This document shows positions 58,729-64,000 of a stretch of DNA of 64,000 nucleotides, piece after piece (the first letter of the stretch is position 1; each line of letters starts with the position of its first letter). The position numbers and the translations under genes are program-made. Origin of the DNA: Conchocele bisecta. Lineage: Eukaryota > Mollusca > Bivalvia > Lucinida > Thyasiridae. The stretch is taken from contig CM055272.1 in NCBI GenBank assembly GCA_029237695.1, positions 11,830,042 through 11,894,041 of the forward strand. Direction: 5' to 3'. Below the pieces are notes generated by a model. That model made no database searches. It was not told where the DNA came from and saw nothing but the letters and a program-made list of their open reading frames with translations.

Positions 58729-60129
58729 TCGTGCCTGCTTTAGCAGAAGTCGTGACTATAGTCGCCGCTTTTTTCTTTCCTTTGTCCTTGTCCGAAATGT
58801 CAAAGCATTTGTACAAGCTTTGTTATCATAGTATAACTTTAATATTACTTGACGGATTGCTTCAATATTTGGACACTTGATATATGTGAGCATTGGAAAC
58901 ACAACTCATGCCGCCACTTAACATGACATTAACCTTTTTTACCTTCATATTTTTGCAGAAACACATAGCCCATTTTTTTGCATCAAAAAGTTTGTACAAG
59001 CTTCTTCATCATGGTATAACTTTAATATTACTTGACTGATTGCTTCAATAGTTGGACACTTGATATAAATGTGAGCATTTGGAACACACTCATGCTACCA
59101 TTAACATGACCTTGACCTTTTTTACATTCACATTTTTGTGGAAACACTTAGCCATTTTTTTGTGTCAATAAATGTGTACAAGCTTCTTCACCATGGTATA
59201 ACTTTAATATTAACTGGACAGATTGCTTCATTATTTAGACACATGATATATGTGAGCATTTGGAATACACTCATGCCGCCATTAACATGACCGTGACATT
59301 TTTTACCTTCACATTTTTGCGGAAACACTTAGCCATTTTTTGTGTCAAAATATTTGTACAAGTTTCTTTATCATGATATAACTTTAATATTACTGAATGG
59401 ATTGTTTCAATATTTGGACACTTGATACATGTGATCAATTGGAACACCCTCATGCCAACGTTAACATGACCTTGACATCTTCACATTTTTACCGAAACAC
59501 TTTTTGCGTCAAAAAGTTTGTACAAGTTTCGTAATCATCGTATATAACATTAATGTTACTTCATGGATTACTTCAATGTTTGGACACTCGATACATGTAA
59601 GCATTGGGAACACACTCATTAACATGACCTTGACTTTGACCTTTTTTACATTTTTGTGGAAATTTAAAACATTTAGCCATTTTTTTGCACAAGTTTTTTC
59701 ATCATGATATAACTTTAATATTACTTGACAGATTGCTTCAATTTTGTATCTTCACATTTTTGCGGAAACACGTAGCCATATTTTGCTTCAAAAACTTAAT
59801 ACAAGTTTCTTCATCATCGTATAACATTAATTTTACTGATGGATTTCTGCAAGTTCTTCAAATATTTTGACACTTGATAATTGTAAGCATTTGGAAGACA
59901 CTCATGCCACCATTAACAATACCATGACCTTTTTGACCTTCACATGGTTGTGGAAACACTTAGCGAGCTTTTTTTCTGTCAAAAAGTTTCTTCAACCTTG
60001 ACCTTTTTTGTGTTTTAAGCATGCACCTCTCTGACAGTTTTTGTGATGCTTACTTTTGCACATGCCCATGATCTTGTTACGGTTAAATGCCTCGGCAGGT
60101 GCGACACCGCTTCTGTGCGGAATTCTTGT
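58729..60129 (+). mobile_element. Family-1 ends around the second array type, right-arm copy
   Basis: Mirror of 49320-50699. About seven units of about 175 bp, here in plus orientation. Confidence 0.7.
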
Positions 60130-60788
60130 TTTATAATATGCAGCATTCCAGAGATCTCAAATATTCTGATACCGCTCGAAATATATACAACATATATATG
60201 TCTGGAATTGACATACAGACTGATTTTACAATATGTACTACTGCGGATCGAGGATTTCGGGTTAGGGGGGGCCTAACTATTTTGCAATACCTGACTACAT
60301 TATCGAACGCGGTAGGGGGGTCTGGGGGTATTCTCCCCCGGAAATTTTTTGAAATCTACATCGCATTTCCTGCGTTCTGGCGCATTTTGGAGCAAAAAAA
60401 AACAATAAATTCACAACGCGAACGTAGAAACGTGCCTTGTAACTTGTAAAAAATCTTTACTCGCCAAATTTTAGGGGGGGCGCGCCGGGTCCTCCACCCC
60501 TGAATCCGCCCTTGAAAATAGTCGCAGTGTGTCCAATAGTCTGTTTGCTGAAGTTTACAAACCTATATGTACCACTAAACGATACAAAAATAGTCAAATT
60601 TTCTTGGGTACTCTGGTTTCTTCGGACACAAATGATAAATTAGTATATATGAATGTGTTAGTATGCACAACAAATATCAAGTGTGAAAATAAATATATAG
60701 CCATTTCATTATTGTGGGATTGCATATATGTATCATGTAAACTGGTATATTGCTATATACCAATGGTATTATGACATCATAACTAATT

Positions 60789-61805
60789 ATACCCCCCGCA
60801 ACAAGTTGTGGGTGGGTATACTGGAGTCAGGTCGTCCATGCGTGCGTCCGTGCGTCCGTGCGTCCGTGCGTCCGTTCGTCCGTGCGTCCGTGCGTCCGTA
60901 AATTTAACATCAGAGAAATATTGTTATAACTTCTATTTCCTTCATCTAAAATGCTTAATATTTCACACATGGATTCCTGTAAGGCTCTACTACCATGCTG
61001 TGCCAAATCCACGACCGTCCAACCCTGGCTGACGATCCCAAGGTCAAGGTCAAATACTTAGGTATCTTTACAAAACTTAACATCAGAGAAATATTGTTAT
61101 AACTCTATTTTCCTTCATCTAAAATGCTTAATATTTCACACATGCATTTCTGTAATGGCTCCTACTACCATGCTGTGCCAAATCCACGACCGTCCCAACA
61201 CCCCCACTGATTCCCAAGGTCCAAGTCAAATACTTGGTCTCTTTACAAAACTTAACATTAGAGAAATAAGTTAAAACTTCTATTTCCTTCATTGAAAATT
61301 CTTAATATTTTACTCGTGCATTCCTCTAAGGTTGCATGCTGTGACAAATCTATGACCGTCCAACCCCCGCAGATCCCAAGGTCAAGGTTACATACTTAGT
61401 CTCTTTACAAAACTTGACATCAGAGAAATATGTTATAACTTCTATTTCTTTCATCGAAAATTCTTAATATTTCATGCATGCATTCCTCTAAGGCTCTACT
61501 ATCATGCTGTGACAAATTCCCGCTGATCTCGAGGTCAAGGTCACATTCCTAGTCTCTTTACAAAACTGAACATCAGAGAAATCGGTTATAACTTCTATTT
61601 CCTTGCTCGGATCTGCTTCACATTTCACACACACATTGCTTCAATGGACCTCTACCACCCTGTGACAAATTCACATTCATGCCGCTCCCGCTAAGCCCAG
61701 AGTCAAGGTCCAAGCCCACACACTTAGAAATTTTTACATATTTTAGTGGTACCTGGGCCCACGCGGGGGGTATTCCGTAAGCCTCGCTTACTGACCAATC
61801 TAGTT
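60789..61805 (-). mobile_element. Array element family 3, right-arm copy
   Basis: Mirror of 47680-48660, with extra GTGCGTCC units in its microsatellite. Confidence 0.75.
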
Positions 61806-62005
61806 TGCATAGATTTGTACCAAGGAATGTAAGAAAAAATTGGCGCGGTGGTTGAAAATACTCCACGGGACCTATATTATTAGATGCCGCTCAGAGAAAA
61901 CTTTCTGTTCACGACTTTCCCACGGGAGCTAAAATAACGACAATTGACGACTGACTATTCCTGCCTATTGGAGATGTGAAAACTTTATTGGTTGCAGGAC
62001 GCTAA

Positions 62006-62228
62006 CCCTCAGACCGCTACTCACAACAATTGTCATCTGCTGTTGCTTTTATATCTTGTCTTATTTCTCAATAAAAACATGGTTTGACAGCACTTCAGAA
62101 GTGCTGTCAAAGCATGTGTAAATTATTCTAAAGTGCTGTCAAAGCATGTTTTTTTTTTTTTGATGATAACAATGGAAAATAGAAAATAAACAGCAGACGA
62201 CAAAAAAAATAAGATAGGGGTCTAAGGG
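62006..62228. mobile_element. piggyBac-type MITE, copy 4
   Basis: Mirror of 47262-47477, followed by TTAA at 62229-62232. It has a long internal T-run (about 62149-62160) that is absent in the left copy. Confidence 0.65.
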
Positions 62229-62526
62229 TTAATACAAAAAAATTCTTTCTTCCTATTATATTCATCATCACAAGGCCGGATTCCATATGGGAGAACGTTA
62301 GTGTTTGTTGGTTGACCTTTTACTGCTCTTAATAGGATTGTTCATTAATCAATAACATCAACAACTAGAAGCAGCAGGCATCTCCAGAGGGCCATAACTT
62401 AATTGCTCAGTGGTTATCAAATACTGCCACTGTCTGACAAAGCTGGGTCTACTTCATTTCCCACCAATCATGGCAAGTTGGGGTCCCTGTGATGATGTGG
62501 TGCAAGCTCAATGTGTGTGTGTGTAG

Positions 62527-62920
62527 CAGAGCTCCAGATAAGGAATTAGTAATTGAGTATTTTCACTCCATCATTTCTCAAGCAATTGGGTATTTCAATA
62601 TTTGAATTGGGTAAAATAAAATCACATTACTGTTTACACATCAACAGACAGCAATTATTGAATAGTTTGCTTCGAAATGAAAACATGTCTTGGCATTTCA
62701 TTAGAATTGTCTCATTGGAGACAATTCTAATGAAATACCAAGATGTGTTTTCATGGATAAGAACAATATGCTATATTTGTGGTCTGTTGTTTTCTGTAGC
62801 ATGATAAAGGTACCACAAATTTGTTATTGCTTTTTGATACTCGCTACTTCTGATTTCAATTGGGTTTTTGGCAATTTTAATTAGGTATTTGCGCAAATAC
62901 GCAGCTTATCTGGAGCTCTG
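62527..62920. mobile_element. Foldback MITE, right-arm copy
   Basis: Mirror of 46569-46965. Confidence 0.7.
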
Positions 62921-63040
62921 ATGTAGGTCAGTCAACCACTGTCAATTAGAATATCCAGTGGCTGGAAAATAGACAGGCAAACAATTCCTCGGTTGGGGTA
63001 TTGGATGTCAACAAGTATGTACATACAGTCTTCACAACAG

Positions 63041-64000
63041 TGTTACAACGAGCGTTGTTTAATGCTATTTATTAATTTACTTTTACTTATTTTAGACTTG
63101 GGGAATTAGGCTCAATTTGATCGAAAGATGAAAAGACAAAGACACATGTTGATTCTATACTGTAATATTCCCAAGAGCTCCCTGGCAACCCAAACAATGG
63201 CCTTTATACTTGGCAACGCGGACCTTATAGAAAGCACCTGACCACTCGGCATGAAATGCACACAATGCAGACTTTTCCTGAGAACTGTGTTTGTTCAACA
63301 CAGTTCAAATTGCTATAATTAATTACTCATTGAATGCAAACCTTAGATATTTTACATGCACATTCATCCATTCATCTACATACACACCACAGCAAATATC
63401 AATGACGAAATGAAATCAGAACTATGTCTAAATTGGCTTTTAATACGAATATCAAAGTCAATTTAGACATCGGACTGTCTTCTGAATCATATCTGGAACT
63501 AACTGTAATATGCAAATGACTGTAAACAACTACATGTTATAGTATTAAGTTTTGACTCAGTGTAGCTCAAATACTAGTCATCAATGTACAGTCTCAAAAG
63601 AGTTATTACATGATCTATGAAAAAATTTCACAATACTTGCAGACAACAATTCTGAATTGCCACAGCGATGCTGCATTCACATTTTGTGTGACCCCAAGCT
63701 ATTTGACCAGGGCACAACGCCCATTAAAAGAGGTCTGGTTTCTGCAGACATGTTTACTCAGAGGTCATGACCTGATTCCATATGAACAAAGGAGCAACCA
63801 GTCTAGTTCCAGCTTGGACAAAGCATCTGCATGGTTCAATCAGGGTTTATACTGTTTGCCATTCAGTCCATCAAATTGGTACACTATAACAATACCCTCC
63901 TGGTTCGAAACATTTGGTCCCCAAATGAAATATGGATAAACAACCATGTGAACCAAATATTACATGTAACAGTACAAGTAATAAGTATGAATATTGTAAC
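63041..64000. other. No gene recognised
   Basis: Outside the inverted duplication. A 109-codon frame at 63610-63939 shows no family resemblance. A short hairpin TGTCTAAATTG / CAATTTAGACA lies at about 63424-63470. Confidence 0.4.

Larger units (their letters stand above)
56124..63040 (-). repeat. Large inverted duplication, right arm
   Basis: Inverse of 46449-53310. Outer limit CTTCACAACAG at 63040; beyond it, similarity stops at once. Carries the mirror of every mobile element in the left arm. Differences include CATCGGAACA versus its CGTCGGAACA counterpart near the inner end, and a longer (CGTCCGTG)n at about 60835-60898. Confidence 0.9.

Noticed and set aside
63600..63945. Exon after TTCACAATACTTGCAG with an open frame for about 40 codons
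   Set aside because: No donor with matching phase, no Cys pattern like the gene upstream, and 30 kb away across duplicated sequence.

Overview
The window looks like scaffolded whole-genome sequence from a mollusc (bivalve or gastropod). It is AT-rich and gene-poor, with introns bounded by GT-AG sites. It has two 500-N scaffold gaps (34443-34942 and 53311-53810), foldback MITEs, many tandem arrays inside mobile elements, and SINE-like copies ending in a GACGTTAAACCC-type tail followed by CACTCACT repeats. I know those repeat styles from molluscan genomes; the phylum is inferred, not proven.

Layout. (1) 1-34 kb, plus strand: one real host gene, supported by seven small exons (5949-6052, 7660-7709, 9758-9891, 12161-12257, 13621-13799, 32241-32346 and probably 33862-33893). 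Every exon has an acceptor and donor, and all six junction phases agree. It encodes a Cys-rich, probably extracellular protein that I do not recognise. The first and last exons appear to lie outside what I could find. (2) The 18.4-kb intron between exons 5 and 6 is filled by a nest of tandem-array elements (14.4-21.5 kb), a decayed tyrosine-recombinase retroelement on the minus strand (about 21.6-27.9 kb: gag, RT, RNase H, YR, SGNH hydrolase; bracketed by a perfect 77-bp direct repeat), a second RT fragment (about 28.97-29.44 kb), and two minisatellites (29.43-30.63 and 30.63-32.1 kb). (3) 32.4-46.4 kb: DNA transposons and array elements, including a 4.7-kb element at 40.4-45.1 kb carrying two later insertions. 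One of these has about 490-bp inverted termini and a perfect 8-bp target duplication. (4) 46449-53310 and 56124-63040 are near-identical inverted copies of each other, about 6.9 kb each. They flank a gap plus 2.3 kb, so this is either a real inverted duplication or an assembly/haplotype artefact. (5) 63.0-64.0 kb: nothing recognised.

The most interesting theme is a set of mobile elements built on one plan: conserved hairpin-forming ends, a GC-rich (CGTC/GACG)-type microsatellite next to one end, and a variable internal tandem array of about 150-450-bp units. One set of ends is found around three unrelated-looking arrays. Nearly all the array units, in different families, carry the same TGACCTTGACC / AAGGTCAAGGTCA motif, which matches the NR5A/ERR nuclear-receptor half-site TCAAGGTCA. 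These elements nest inside each other, and the order of insertion can be read. Non-autonomous Helentron/Helitron-type elements (HINE-like, including the oyster 'pearl' type) are the closest known comparison, but I saw no Rep/helicase gene.
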